DNA of 64,000 nt from Verrucomicrobiales bacterium (lineage in GTDB: Bacteria > Verrucomicrobiota > Verrucomicrobiia > Verrucomicrobiales > DEV007). The notes below the pieces were generated by a model that saw nothing but the letters and a program-made list of their open reading frames with translations, ran no database searches and was not told the origin of the DNA. Below are positions 8,581 to 16,438 of this stretch, piece after piece. The DNA is taken from assembly GCA_021648365.1 (NCBI GenBank), contig JAKISY010000010.1, positions 1-64,000 of the forward strand, given 5' to 3'. Each line of letters starts with the position of its first letter. Position 1 is the stretch's first letter. A program made the translations under genes and the position numbers.

Positions 8581-9027
8581 TTAGGCAGCAACGATCTCGC
8601 CGCCAGCTTTTTCGATTTTTTCACGAGCCGTAGCTGAAATTTTATCAGCCTGCACTTTCAATTTTTTGGACAACTCACCGTCACCCAAAATCTTGACTCC
8701 CGTTTGGGTTCCTTTCACCAAACCAACAGCTCTCAACGAAGCTTCATCGACGCTAGCGTCAGCTTCGAAAAAAGTCTCCAAATCAGATACATTAACAATC
8801 GCATACACTTCTTTGTGGCGACCGTTAGTGAATCCTTTTTTCGGCAAACGTCGAGCGAGAGGCATCTGCCCACCTTCGAAACCAGGTCGGATGGAAGCTC
8901 CCGAACGGGATTTCTGTCCTTTGTGACCTTTGCCTGATGTTTTTCCTTTGCCTGAGCTTTCGCCGCAGCCAAGACGTTTGCGACGGTGTGTAGTGCCGTG
9001 CTTAGGTTGTAAATCGTTTAATCTCAT
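8581..9027 (-). CDS. rplO: 50S ribosomal protein L15
   Basis: 148 residues. The L15 N-terminus is clear: MRLNDLQPKHGTTHRRKRLG followed by the Gly/Lys-rich GKGHKGQKSRSG and FEGGQMPLARRLPKKGF. A late assembly protein of the 50S subunit. It follows rpsE directly; rpmD (L30), normally between them, is absent. Confidence 0.96.
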   Translation of the reverse strand: MRLNDLQPKHGTTHRRKRLGCGESSGKGKTSGKGHKGQKSRSGASIRPGFEGGQMPLARRLPKKGFTNGRHKEVYAIVNVSDLETFFEADASVDEASLRAVGLVKGTQTGVKILGDGELSKKLKVQADKISATAREKIEKAGGEIVAA

Positions 9028-9082
9028 GATGCTCGAATTTCTCCAGCTTAATATTTTAAATTAGTCAGTCGCAAAAACGCCC

Positions 9083-9934
9083 TTACAAAGCTGCGTTTTC
9101 CTTCATCTTCTTGCCGCGCAATTTCCAGATCTCTTCTTTGTTGCGCAAAGACTGCAACGCCACGAGCGTCGCTTTCACCACATTATTGTGATTGTTGGAT
9201 CCCATTGATTTAGCCAAGACATCTTTGATGCCAGCTGCTTCCACCACTGCGCGCACTCCGCCGCCAGCAATGATGCCCGTTCCTGGAGAAGCTGGGCGAA
9301 GCATCACGCGTCCACCACCAAATTCACCGATCACAGCATGCGGAATGGTATTATCTTTCAAAGCTACCGATACCATCGACCTTTTTGAAATCTCGCTACC
9401 TTTACGGATACAATCTGCTACTTCGTTCGCTTTACCAAAACCGTAACCGACCTTACCTTTTTGATCTCCGCTCACAACCAGTGCGCTGAAACTAAAACGA
9501 CGTCCACCTTTGACCACTTTGGCACAACGGTTGATGAACACCACTTTCTCCATCAGCTCTTCTTCTTCGTCGTCGCGCTCATATTGCTTGAGTTTTTCCT
9601 CAGCTTTTTTCAGCACTTCTGACGAACCGCTATCTTTAGTAGATTTGGCATCAGACTTCTCTTCGCTTTTCTCTTCAGCTTTTTCCGCAGCAGGTTTGTC
9701 TTCCGCTTTGTCAGCTTTCGCTGCATCGTCAGTCACTGCTGGAGCTTCCTCTTTAGCAGGAGTCTCCTCTTTAGCTGGAGTCGCCTCTTTAGCCGGAGTC
9801 TCCTCTTTAGCTGGAGTCGCCTCTTTTTTGGCACTTGCCCCAAGCTCTAAATTTTGCTGTTCCGGAGTCGTAGCCGCCTCGGCTTTGACCTCTTTCTCGG
9901 AATCTTCCGCTTTACTGGTATCGTTATCGCTCAT
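9083..9934 (-). CDS. rpsE: 30S ribosomal protein S5 with long repetitive N-terminal extension
   Basis: 283 residues against about 165 usually. The first 120 or so residues are Ala/Glu/Lys/Pro low complexity with tandem TPAKEE units. The S5 core begins near ELMEKVVFINRCAKVVKGGR and includes GYGFGKANEVADCIRKG and PASPGTGIIAGGGVRAVVE, so the decoding-site protein is intact. The extension is encoded by an 18-bp tandem repeat (see 9748-9826). A charged tail of this size on a protein near the mRNA entry site is unusual. Confidence 0.94.
   Translation of the reverse strand: MSDNDTSKAEDSEKEVKAEAATTPEQQNLELGASAKKEATPAKEETPAKEATPAKEETPAKEEAPAVTDDAAKADKAEDKPAAEKAEEKSEEKSDAKSTKDSGSSEVLKKAEEKLKQYERDDEEEELMEKVVFINRCAKVVKGGRRFSFSALVVSGDQKGKVGYGFGKANEVADCIRKGSEISKRSMVSVALKDNTIPHAVIGEFGGGRVMLRPASPGTGIIAGGGVRAVVEAAGIKDVLAKSMGSNNHNNVVKATLVALQSLRNKEEIWKLRGKKMKENAAL
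9748..9826. repeat. 18-bp tandem repeat inside rpsE
   Basis: Four full units (9748-9765, 9766-9783, 9784-9801, 9802-9819) plus a partial one. The plus-strand consensus is CCTCTTTAGCNGGAGTCK, with differences only at the two variable bases. It encodes the repeated Thr-Pro-Ala-Lys-Glu-Glu/Ala units of the S5 extension. The near identity of copies suggests recent slippage, so copy number may vary between strains. Confidence 0.85.
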
Positions 9935-9951
9935 ACGCTTCTTCTTAAAAA

Positions 9952-10308
9952 TTAAAATCCCAAACCTGCTCCGCGAGCAGCATCCGCCAAAGCCTTCACC
10001 TTACCGTGATAAACAAAACCACCTCTATCAAACACCACTTGCTCAATCTTCGCAGCTTTGGCACGATTGGCGATTTCCTCACCGATTTTAGTAGCTGTTG
10101 CCACACTCGAACCAGCTTCTGACACAGCTTTATCGCGTGTGGAAGCCGAAGCCAGTGTTTTACCCTCAGTATCATCGATCAACTGAGCGTAAACGTTCTT
10201 GTTAGAAAAATACACCGCCAAGCGAGGACGCTCAGCCGTTCCTGAAATTTTTCGGCGCACACGTTTGTGCATCCGGTTGCGCGCGTGATGGCGGTTGAAT
10301 TTGCTCAT
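9952..10308 (-). CDS. rplR: 50S ribosomal protein L18
   Basis: 118 residues, normal. It has RHHARNRMHKRVRRKISGTAERPRLAVYFSNKNVYAQLIDD, and FDRGGFVYHGKVKALADAARGAGLGF at the C-terminus. Binds 5S rRNA together with L5. Only 17 nt separate it from rpsE. Confidence 0.96.
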   Translation of the reverse strand: MSKFNRHHARNRMHKRVRRKISGTAERPRLAVYFSNKNVYAQLIDDTEGKTLASASTRDKAVSEAGSSVATATKIGEEIANRAKAAKIEQVVFDRGGFVYHGKVKALADAARGAGLGF

Positions 10309-10359
10309 GATTTCTAAATTCTAAATTTTTATCTACTAAATTCTATCTGCTAGCACTTA

Positions 10360-10896
10360 CTACTGCACACTCTTACCTGCTTTACGGCGAACATGCTCAC
10401 CTTTGTAGCGCACACCCTTGCCCTTGTAAGGCTCTGGTGGGTAATAAGCACGAATGTGAGCGGCAAATTGACCGACCTGTTGTTTGTCGATACCCTCCAC
10501 CTTGATTTCAGTGTTGTTATTAACGGTCACCGTCAGTTCAGCAGGGATTGGATGCTCAAGCGGATGTGAAAAGCCTAAGCTCAAGTCTAGGGCATTGCCT
10601 TTGACTGCAGCACGGAAACCCACTCCTTGGATCTCCAACTCTTTGACAAATCCTGTGGACACACCCTCGATCATGTTCGCCACCAAGCTGCGTGACAAAC
10701 CGTGCAAAGCTCTCACTTTACGATCTTCATTGGCTCGCATGACGCTCACATCACCATCCTTCTGTTCGAGGGTGATCCCCTCTGGCAGATCCCATTCGAG
10801 TTTACCTTTAGGTCCTTCGACGCTCACGTGAGCATCGCTCATCGAAACCGTAACCTTCTCGGGCAGACTGATTAATTTATTCCCTATTCGCGACAT
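10360..10896 (-). CDS. rplF: 50S ribosomal protein L6
   Basis: 178 residues, normal. It begins MSRIGNKLISLPEKVTV, and the C-terminal domain carries the signature PEPYKGKGVRYKGEHVRRKAGK. Located near the factor-binding site of the 50S subunit. Confidence 0.97.
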   Translation of the reverse strand: MSRIGNKLISLPEKVTVSMSDAHVSVEGPKGKLEWDLPEGITLEQKDGDVSVMRANEDRKVRALHGLSRSLVANMIEGVSTGFVKELEIQGVGFRAAVKGNALDLSLGFSHPLEHPIPAELTVTVNNNTEIKVEGIDKQQVGQFAAHIRAYYPPEPYKGKGVRYKGEHVRRKAGKSVQ

Positions 10897-10936
10897 GACT
10901 CTTTGTATTTTATAAAATCCTAATATCCCCAGCAGT

Positions 10937-11335
10937 TTACCAGACCAATGCTAGCACTTCACCGCCGAGATTTTCTTTGGCAGCTTTATGGCCGACCATG
11001 ATCCCTTTTGATGTGGAAAGAATGGAAATTCCCATTCCGTTTAAAACCCGTGGAATTTCTCCAGCTCCTGCATACTGACGCAATCCAGGACGACTAGCTC
11101 TCTTCAAGTCGGTCAGAGCAGGCGTATTGTCAACATACTTTGGTTTCACCCGAATCTCAGGAAACTTGCCTTCGGAGTCGATTTCATAACTCCAGATGTA
11201 GCCTTCTTCTTTCAAAATACGTGCAATATCCACTTTGATTTTGGAAAAAGGCGCTTTGAATTCTTCCTTCTGCGCACGAGTGGCATTTTTAAACCGAGTC
11301 AAAAAATCGGCGATTGGGTCAGTGAGAACAGCCAT
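10937..11335 (-). CDS. rpsH: 30S ribosomal protein S8
   Basis: 132 residues. It starts DPIADFLTRFKNATRA; the C-terminal signature reads GMGISILSTSKGIMVGHKAA with GGEVLALVW at the end. It follows rplE after 54 nt, so rpsN (S14), which normally lies between these two genes, is missing here. Confidence 0.96.
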   Translation of the reverse strand: MAVLTDPIADFLTRFKNATRAQKEEFKAPFSKIKVDIARILKEEGYIWSYEIDSEGKFPEIRVKPKYVDNTPALTDLKRASRPGLRQYAGAGEIPRVLNGMGISILSTSKGIMVGHKAAKENLGGEVLALVW

Positions 11336-11389
11336 AATACTTTCTAGTTAGCTTTTTAAATAAATGATCAAATTAGTGTTACCCTGGTC

Positions 11390-11944
11390 TTACTGACCAC
11401 CGGGCTTGCGGAAAGGCATTCCCAATCCTGTCAGCAACTCTTTCGCTGCTTCATCAGTGGTAGCGGTAGTCACAATCGTGATATCGAAACCAATCGTGCG
11501 CTTGACTTTATCCAGTTCAATTTCTGGAAAAATCGTCTGGTCGTTCACTCCAAGAGTGTAGTTACCATTGCCATCAAAACTCTTGGTAGGCACTCCACGG
11601 AAATCTCGAATAGTCGGCATCGCCGTATTCAATAGACGGTCGAGGAACTCCCACATGATCTGTCCGCGCAGAGTGACTCGAGCACCAATGGTATCTCCAG
11701 CACGAAGCTTGAAGTTAGAGATGCTGTTTTTCGCTTTGGTCAAAACCGGACGCTGCCCAGTGATGATCGACATGTCGTTCACCACATCCTCAGCGGCTTG
11801 TTTGCGATCGTCCACGTTACCAAATCCGCTGTTGAGAACCACTTTCTCCAAGCGCGGTAGCTGATGGACATTGGTTATTGCCAACGCCTCCTTCAGTTTA
11901 GGAACGACTTCTTCGTTGTATTTTGTTAAAAGATTCGGCTGCAT
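11390..11944 (-). CDS. rplE: 50S ribosomal protein L5
   Basis: 184 residues. It has LLTKYNEEVVPKLKEAL, LEKVVLNSGFGN, the GQRPVLTKAKNSISNFKLRAG stretch and DFRGVPTKSFDGNGNYTLGV, all typical of L5. Binds 5S rRNA and contacts P-site tRNA. Confidence 0.97.
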   Translation of the reverse strand: MQPNLLTKYNEEVVPKLKEALAITNVHQLPRLEKVVLNSGFGNVDDRKQAAEDVVNDMSIITGQRPVLTKAKNSISNFKLRAGDTIGARVTLRGQIMWEFLDRLLNTAMPTIRDFRGVPTKSFDGNGNYTLGVNDQTIFPEIELDKVKRTIGFDITIVTTATTDEAAKELLTGLGMPFRKPGGQ

Positions 11945-11990
11945 GATGCTTCTCTATCTCTGTTTACCTTAAAATAATTTTACGACTCGC

Positions 11991-12242
11991 TTATTTGCTA
12001 TCGCCGTTGACCAATTTCACATTCGAGATGTGAACAGGACCCTCGCGCTCGACGATGCCACCTTCAGGCAGATCTTCGCTCTTGCGGGTTGCTTTTTTGA
12101 TGAGACGAACGCCTTCGATCAACACATGTCCTTTTTCAGGGAACACCTGCAAGACCTTACCCTGGGAACCTTTGTGGTTACCGGAGATGACTTCGACTTC
12201 GTCGTTTTTCTTAACGTGAGTATTGATTTTTTTCCTGTTCAT
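11991..12242 (-). CDS. rplX: 50S ribosomal protein L24
   Basis: 83 residues, short for L24 (about 100) but complete across the KOW motif: VKKNDEVEVISGNHKGSQGKVLQVFPEKGHVLIEGVRLIKKATR. The family's usual C-terminal extension is mostly absent. Its start codon overlaps the rplN stop by four bases (ATGA at 12239-12242), which implies coupled translation. Confidence 0.95.
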   Translation of the reverse strand: MNRKKINTHVKKNDEVEVISGNHKGSQGKVLQVFPEKGHVLIEGVRLIKKATRKSEDLPEGGIVEREGPVHISNVKLVNGDSK

Positions 12243-12604
12243 AGCACTTCTGGAGCTAGTGATACAATTTTCATGAAGTTCTGCTCACGCAATTCACGTG
12301 CAACAGGACCAAAAATGCGTGTCCCTTGAGGGTTTTTATCTTTATCGATGATCACGATCGCGTTTTTGTCAAAACGCAACACCGAACCATCAGCGCGGCG
12401 GATAGGAGCTGCAGTGCGAACCACTACAGCGCGAACCACTTCACCTTTCTTGATGCTAGCTGTTGGTGTTGCTTCACGGATATGCACCGTGATGACATCG
12501 CCGACACCCGCACTCTTGGTGCGTTTGCCGATCACACCAATCATCTTGGCGGCTTTGGCACCGGTATTATCGGCCACTAGGACCTTGGATTCCATTTGGA
12601 TCAT
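12239..12604 (-). CDS. rplN: 50S ribosomal protein L14
   Basis: 121 residues: MIQMESKVLVADNTGAKAAK at the start and RIFGPVARELREQNFMKIVSLAPEVL at the end, both diagnostic. Forms an inter-subunit bridge. Overlaps rplX by 4 nt. Confidence 0.97.
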   Translation of the reverse strand: MIQMESKVLVADNTGAKAAKMIGVIGKRTKSAGVGDVITVHIREATPTASIKKGEVVRAVVVRTAAPIRRADGSVLRFDKNAIVIIDKDKNPQGTRIFGPVARELREQNFMKIVSLAPEVL

Positions 12605-12650
12605 CGCTCAATAACCTTTCGTTTAAATTCTTAAATCTGAAAATTTGCCC

Positions 12651-12926
12651 TTAGTGCGTCAACACTTCCATCAAACGCCAGCATTTGCTCTTGCTGATCG
12701 GACGTGTTTCCATCACCTCTACTTTATCACCCACCTTAGCCTCTTCCTTTTCATCGTGAGCAAACACCGTAGTGGAACGCTTCACAATTTTGCGAAATTT
12801 CGGATGCGGAACGCGACGCACCAACTCGACTTTGATCGTCTTGTGCATTTTGTCCGAAACGACAACTCCTACGAGACTTCTTCGCGTATTGCGACTCTGG
12901 GTTTCCGTGCTGCTTGTATCACTCAT
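12651..12926 (-). CDS. rpsQ: 30S ribosomal protein S17
   Basis: 91 residues. The motif RRSLVGVVVSDKMHKTIKVE and the segment VGDKVEVMETRPISKSKCWRL identify S17. The Ser/Thr-rich N-terminus is slightly longer than usual. 46 nt upstream of rplN. Confidence 0.95.
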   Translation of the reverse strand: MSDTSSTETQSRNTRRSLVGVVVSDKMHKTIKVELVRRVPHPKFRKIVKRSTTVFAHDEKEEAKVGDKVEVMETRPISKSKCWRLMEVLTH

Positions 12927-13026
12927 GACTACTAAATGTTTATCTGCTACTCAACGCTCTTGGTTTATGCGCTTCGTATCCTCTCAATATCTATTGTTCT
13001 CTTCCTACCTCTCAATTCAATGGCGC

Positions 13027-13266
13027 TTACTCTGCTGCCGCCACCTCTTTAGTGGACGCTTCTTTAGCAGTTGCCAATCTTCGTTCTGAAAGGATGGTTT
13101 CGATTTTTGCTATGCTACGACGAATCGTGCGCAAGCGTGAAGAATCCTCTAGTTGTCCAGATTCCTGCTGCACTCGCAAATGCAAGGCCTCCTCCTTGAG
13201 ATCCCGCCTGCTAGTCGCAAGTTCATCTACACTCAATTCTCTCAGTTCTTTAATTTTTGTGCTCAT
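13027..13266 (-). CDS. rpmC: 50S ribosomal protein L29
   Basis: 79 residues. The helical pair KIKELRELSVDELATSRRDLKEEALHLR and SRLRTIRRSIAKIETILSER matches L29. A short Ala/Glu-rich tail follows. Located at the polypeptide exit with L23. Confidence 0.93.
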   Translation of the reverse strand: MSTKIKELRELSVDELATSRRDLKEEALHLRVQQESGQLEDSSRLRTIRRSIAKIETILSERRLATAKEASTKEVAAAE

Positions 13267-13319
13267 CTTATTTTAAGCCTGTTAAAACCACTACTGGTTT
13301 TATACCTCATCCAAATTCA

Positions 13320-13730
13320 TTACCCTCTAGTCACAAAACGTGTTCTCACGCCAAGTTTGTTAGCTGCCAGTCGCATAGCTTCTTTCGCCAAAGTCTCAGG
13401 AACTCCACCCACCTCGAACAACATCGTTCCAGGACGGACTACAGCTACCCAATGCTCAGGTGAGCCCTTACCTTTACCCATACGAGTTTCCGGTGGACGC
13501 TGAGTGATTGGCTTGTGAGGAAATACGCGAATCCACACTTTTCCTTTACGTTTGAGATGACGATTGATCGCAACACGACAAGCTTCAAGCTGACGGTTCG
13601 TGACCCATTCACGACCGAGAGACTGCAAGCCGAACTCGCCGAAGCTCACTTTCGTTCCGCGCTGAGCATTGCCGGCACGACTGCCTCGCTGACTCTTGCG
13701 GTACTTCACTCTTTTTGGCATTAAAGGCAT
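13320..13730 (-). CDS. rplP: 50S ribosomal protein L16
   Basis: 136 residues: MPKRVKYRKSQRGSRAGNAQ, FGLQSLGREWVTNRQLEA and GKGKGSPEHWVAVVRPGTMLFE are diagnostic. A second ATG three codons in (13721) is an alternative start. Needed for tRNA accommodation in the 50S subunit. Confidence 0.96.
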   Translation of the reverse strand: MPLMPKRVKYRKSQRGSRAGNAQRGTKVSFGEFGLQSLGREWVTNRQLEACRVAINRHLKRKGKVWIRVFPHKPITQRPPETRMGKGKGSPEHWVAVVRPGTMLFEVGGVPETLAKEAMRLAANKLGVRTRFVTRG

Positions 13731-13790
13731 AACTCTTTTCCTTTGATTCTAAAATTTATCTTAATACTAATTCAACTATGATCTAGTCGA

Positions 13791-14612
13791 CTATCTTGCA
13801 CCCGGACCACCACGACCCGGACCTCCTGGACCACCGCGACCTGGACCACCTGGACCACCACGACCCGGACCTCCTGGACCGCCACGACCTGGACCACCCG
13901 GTCCGCCGCGTCGATCACCACCAGGACGACCACCACCACCGCGTCGATCAGGACGACCGCCAGTTTGCTTTTTAGCATTGGTTTCGAGATCTTCCTTTTT
14001 GTTGATCCAACATTTGATTCCGATGATTCCCCAAGTGGTGTTCGCTTCCGTGAAACCATAATCGATCGGCACACGCAGGGTATGCAATGGCACACTGCCT
14101 TTGCGATACCACTCAGCACGAGCGATGTCAGCACCACCCAGACGGCCCGCACAACGCAGACGAATACCTTCGGCACCAAATTCCATAGCAGTCTGCAAAG
14201 CTCTTTTCATAGCTCGGCGGAATGCGATACGGCGCTCCAGTTGCAAAGCCACTGACTCGGCGACCAATTGCGCATCCGTTTCTGGTTGCTTGATCTCTTG
14301 GATATCGACTTTGACTTGTTTGCCTCCACACATTTTGGAGACTTCAGCCGTCATGCGTTCGATTTCCGATCCTTTACGACCGATCACCAAACCGGGACGT
14401 GAAGTGAAAAGCGTGACCCGCACACTATTCCACGCACGCTCGATCAAGATTTTTGATACGGCGGCGAAGTGGAGCTTCTCCTTAAGGTAATTGCGTATTT
14501 CTAGATCGCTATGCAGATAGTCCGCAAACTGACCTTTTGGCGCATACCATTTCGAACGCCAGTCTTTGTTGACCGCCAGGCGAAATCCAATTGGATTGAC
14601 TTTTTGACCCAT
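13791..14612 (-). CDS. rpsC: 30S ribosomal protein S3 with Gly/Pro/Arg repeat tail
   Basis: 273 residues against about 210-235 usually. The start MGQKVNPIGFRLAVNKDWRS, the KH domain (LVIGRKGSEIERM) and the C-terminal domain (GIRLRCAGRLGGADIARAEW and VPIDYGFTEANTTWGIIG) are intact. After about residue 215 comes a tail of repeated GGPGRGGPGG units. RGG-like tails often bind RNA. S3 lies at the mRNA entrance, so an RNA-contacting tail would be well placed, but this is inference. Confidence 0.95.
   Translation of the reverse strand: MGQKVNPIGFRLAVNKDWRSKWYAPKGQFADYLHSDLEIRNYLKEKLHFAAVSKILIERAWNSVRVTLFTSRPGLVIGRKGSEIERMTAEVSKMCGGKQVKVDIQEIKQPETDAQLVAESVALQLERRIAFRRAMKRALQTAMEFGAEGIRLRCAGRLGGADIARAEWYRKGSVPLHTLRVPIDYGFTEANTTWGIIGIKCWINKKEDLETNAKKQTGGRPDRRGGGGRPGGDRRGGPGGPGRGGPGGPGRGGPGGPGRGGPGGPGRGGPGAR
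13794..13935. repeat. Tandem repeat encoding the S3 Gly/Pro/Arg tail
   Basis: Imperfect direct repeats built from CCACGACCCGGACCTCC-like and CCTGGACCACC-like units on the plus strand. They encode repeated Gly-Gly-Pro-Gly-Arg on the minus strand. Unit boundaries drift through synonymous changes, which suggests an older repeat than the one in rpsE. Confidence 0.75.
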
Positions 14613-14641
14613 GATTCTTGTCTCTCGTTCTTAAATTAAAA

Positions 14642-15172
14642 TTATTTGCTGTCGCCGTCTTCGGTGACTGCCTCTTCCGTAGATTCATTTTCTACGACTG
14701 GTTTTTCCTCAACCACCTCTTTAGCTTCTTCCTTTTTCTCAGCTTTAGCTTTAGGTGCTTTTTTCTTAGCAGCTTTTTTCTTCGGCGCAGCCTTTTTCCT
14801 CTTCCGCTCAGAAGTTTCCTCCAAAGCTTCGATCAAGTCTGCATCCTCCGTCAAAACGATATTGATGCGGCTGGTGCGCTTACGGATAGGCGATGCCGAT
14901 CCTCTAGCTCTTGGCATGAATCGCTTCATAGTAGGGCCTTCACCCGCCGTTGCCTCCTTGATGATCAAGCTGTCCACCGACAGTTCAAAATTGTTTTCCG
15001 CATCGGCTACCGCTGCTTTCAAAGTCTTAGTCACCAACCTCGCTGCTTTTCTTGGCGTGAACGCCAAGAGATCCAGTGCGTGTGAGACCGGTAGGCCTTG
15101 AATTTCCCTCGTCACATCTCTCACTTTACGTGCTGAAATGCGGGCTCCTTTATATGTTGATCGAACGTCCAT
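14642..15172 (-). CDS. rplV: 50S ribosomal protein L22 with charged C-terminal tail
   Basis: 176 residues against about 110 usually. The start was set at ATG 15172 (MDVRSTYKGARISARKVRDV), because the upstream 19 codons overlap the previous gene's end and are not L22-like. The core ends near residue 108 (RTSRINIVLTE). A Lys/Ala-rich segment (KKAAPKKKAAKKKAPKAKAE) then turns into a Glu/Val-rich acidic end. L22 lines the exit tunnel. The C-terminus lies on the outer surface, so the tail should not block the tunnel. Confidence 0.94.
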   Translation of the reverse strand: MDVRSTYKGARISARKVRDVTREIQGLPVSHALDLLAFTPRKAARLVTKTLKAAVADAENNFELSVDSLIIKEATAGEGPTMKRFMPRARGSASPIRKRTSRINIVLTEDADLIEALEETSERKRKKAAPKKKAAKKKAPKAKAEKKEEAKEVVEEKPVVENESTEEAVTEDGDSK

Positions 15173-15191
15173 TAAATTCAATATTCTGAGT

Positions 15192-16040
15192 TCAAAGTTG
15201 CTGTGGTTTTGGCTGTATTCTATCGCCAATTTTTACATCATCACTGTTACTTACTAATTCATTAAGCACGGCGCCACAGATTGAGTCACGCACATCAACC
15301 ACCAAAGCCGTGCCAATCGGTCGGTCGCTGCGCAAAATTTCTAAAGGCATACCTACTCGCACGCCACCCTTTCTACCCACATTCAAAATAATCAAGCCAA
15401 TTTCCGGATCCATGCTCACTACTTTTGCTTGCGATACATTCACCGGCGCCTTTTTCGCCTTCGGCAACCTCAAGCCCAAGGTCACATCGCTGGCTTGCAA
15501 CTCCGATTCTACCAGCATTCTAGCTTGCGGAGCCACCTCCGCAGCTTTGTCATTTTGCAAATATCCCACCACCGCTTCGCTCAAAGTCATTAATTGCTGC
15601 GCGAGCTTTTGATTCTCTTCACGTTGCAATGCTGTAGCCCTGACCGCCTTGAGCAAACGCTGCTGCAATCCCTGTGGCTCTACATTCAATACATCGACTC
15701 CCAGCGCCTCCATCTTGATCAATAGATCCTGATAAGCCGTGCGCTGTGCTTTAGCCTGGCCATTCGCTGCTGCCAAACTCTCCGCCAACGCTTTGCGAGT
15801 CTCATCCAGCGCCGCCGAGCGAACCCGCTCGGTTGCCAACTGCTTTTGTGAAATAGCCAAAGCCGTTTTCACCTCCTGCAGCTCAATCGCCGCCTTAGTG
15901 ACTTTATTCTGCGCAAAAGCATCCGAACTCAAACCAACAGCTGAGATCAACAGCGCCGCACAAGCTAGCGTCACCACTCTACCCGCAGAAGCGGTAGTCG
16001 TGGCGCAGCGGCGCATTGGGCTGTTAAAATTGGTGTTCAT
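15192..16040 (-). CDS. Exported coiled-coil protein embedded in the S10 operon
   Basis: 282 residues, not a ribosomal protein. A signal peptide (VVTLACAALLISAVGLSSDAFAQ, cleavage near residue 44) is followed by a heptad-rich coiled coil (about residues 50-160, rich in Gln/Ala/Leu/Glu). After a linker, a beta-rich domain (about 200-280: AKVVSMDPEIGLIILNVGRK, GGVRVGMPLEIL, GTALVVDVRDSICGAVL, VKIGDRIQP) has the feel of the small barrels in MreC or FlgT-type proteins. It lies 37 nt after rpsS and 19 nt before rplV, so it is co-transcribed with ribosomal genes. Function unknown; a periplasmic structural role is likely. Confidence 0.8.
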   Translation of the reverse strand: MNTNFNSPMRRCATTTASAGRVVTLACAALLISAVGLSSDAFAQNKVTKAAIELQEVKTALAISQKQLATERVRSAALDETRKALAESLAAANGQAKAQRTAYQDLLIKMEALGVDVLNVEPQGLQQRLLKAVRATALQREENQKLAQQLMTLSEAVVGYLQNDKAAEVAPQARMLVESELQASDVTLGLRLPKAKKAPVNVSQAKVVSMDPEIGLIILNVGRKGGVRVGMPLEILRSDRPIGTALVVDVRDSICGAVLNELVSNSDDVKIGDRIQPKPQQL

Positions 16041-16077
16041 TTGGGATGGCTGCTCTCTACAGATTATTAAAGGTCAA

Positions 16078-16350
16078 TTACAGTTTAGGATTGTGTCCAC
16101 CGTGAGCGATGAATTTCCGCGTTGCAGAAAACTCACCCAACTTGTGTCCGACCATATTCTCCGTCACAAATACAGAAGGAAACTCCTTGCCGTTGTGAAC
16201 GAGAAAAGTGTGGCCGACAAAATCCGGAGTGATCAGTGAACGTCTTGACCAAGTTTTGATCGGACGCTTTCCGCCGCTCTCATTCATCGCATCGATTTTG
16301 CCCAGAAGTTTCTGGTCAACAAACGGTCCTTTTTTAAGTGATCTGCCCAT
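16078..16350 (-). CDS. rpsS: 30S ribosomal protein S19
   Basis: 90 residues: MGRSLKKGPFVDQKLLGKID, SRRSLITPDFVGHTFLVHNG and VGHKLGEFSATRKFIAHGG are diagnostic. 30S head protein. Normally followed directly by rplV; here the exported coiled-coil gene intervenes. Confidence 0.97.
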   Translation of the reverse strand: MGRSLKKGPFVDQKLLGKIDAMNESGGKRPIKTWSRRSLITPDFVGHTFLVHNGKEFPSVFVTENMVGHKLGEFSATRKFIAHGGHNPKL

Positions 16351-16438
16351 GATAGTTTAAGTGCTTTCGAAGTTTAAAATTTCGATTTTATAAATATTCT
16401 GAAGATTCAATCGTGTCTCTGACAATGCCAACAGACAA

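Noticed and set aside
13772..14179. Val/Arg-rich frame overlapping rpsC
   Set aside because: A frameshifted translation of the Gly/Pro/Arg repeat. Repetitive DNA keeps all frames open.
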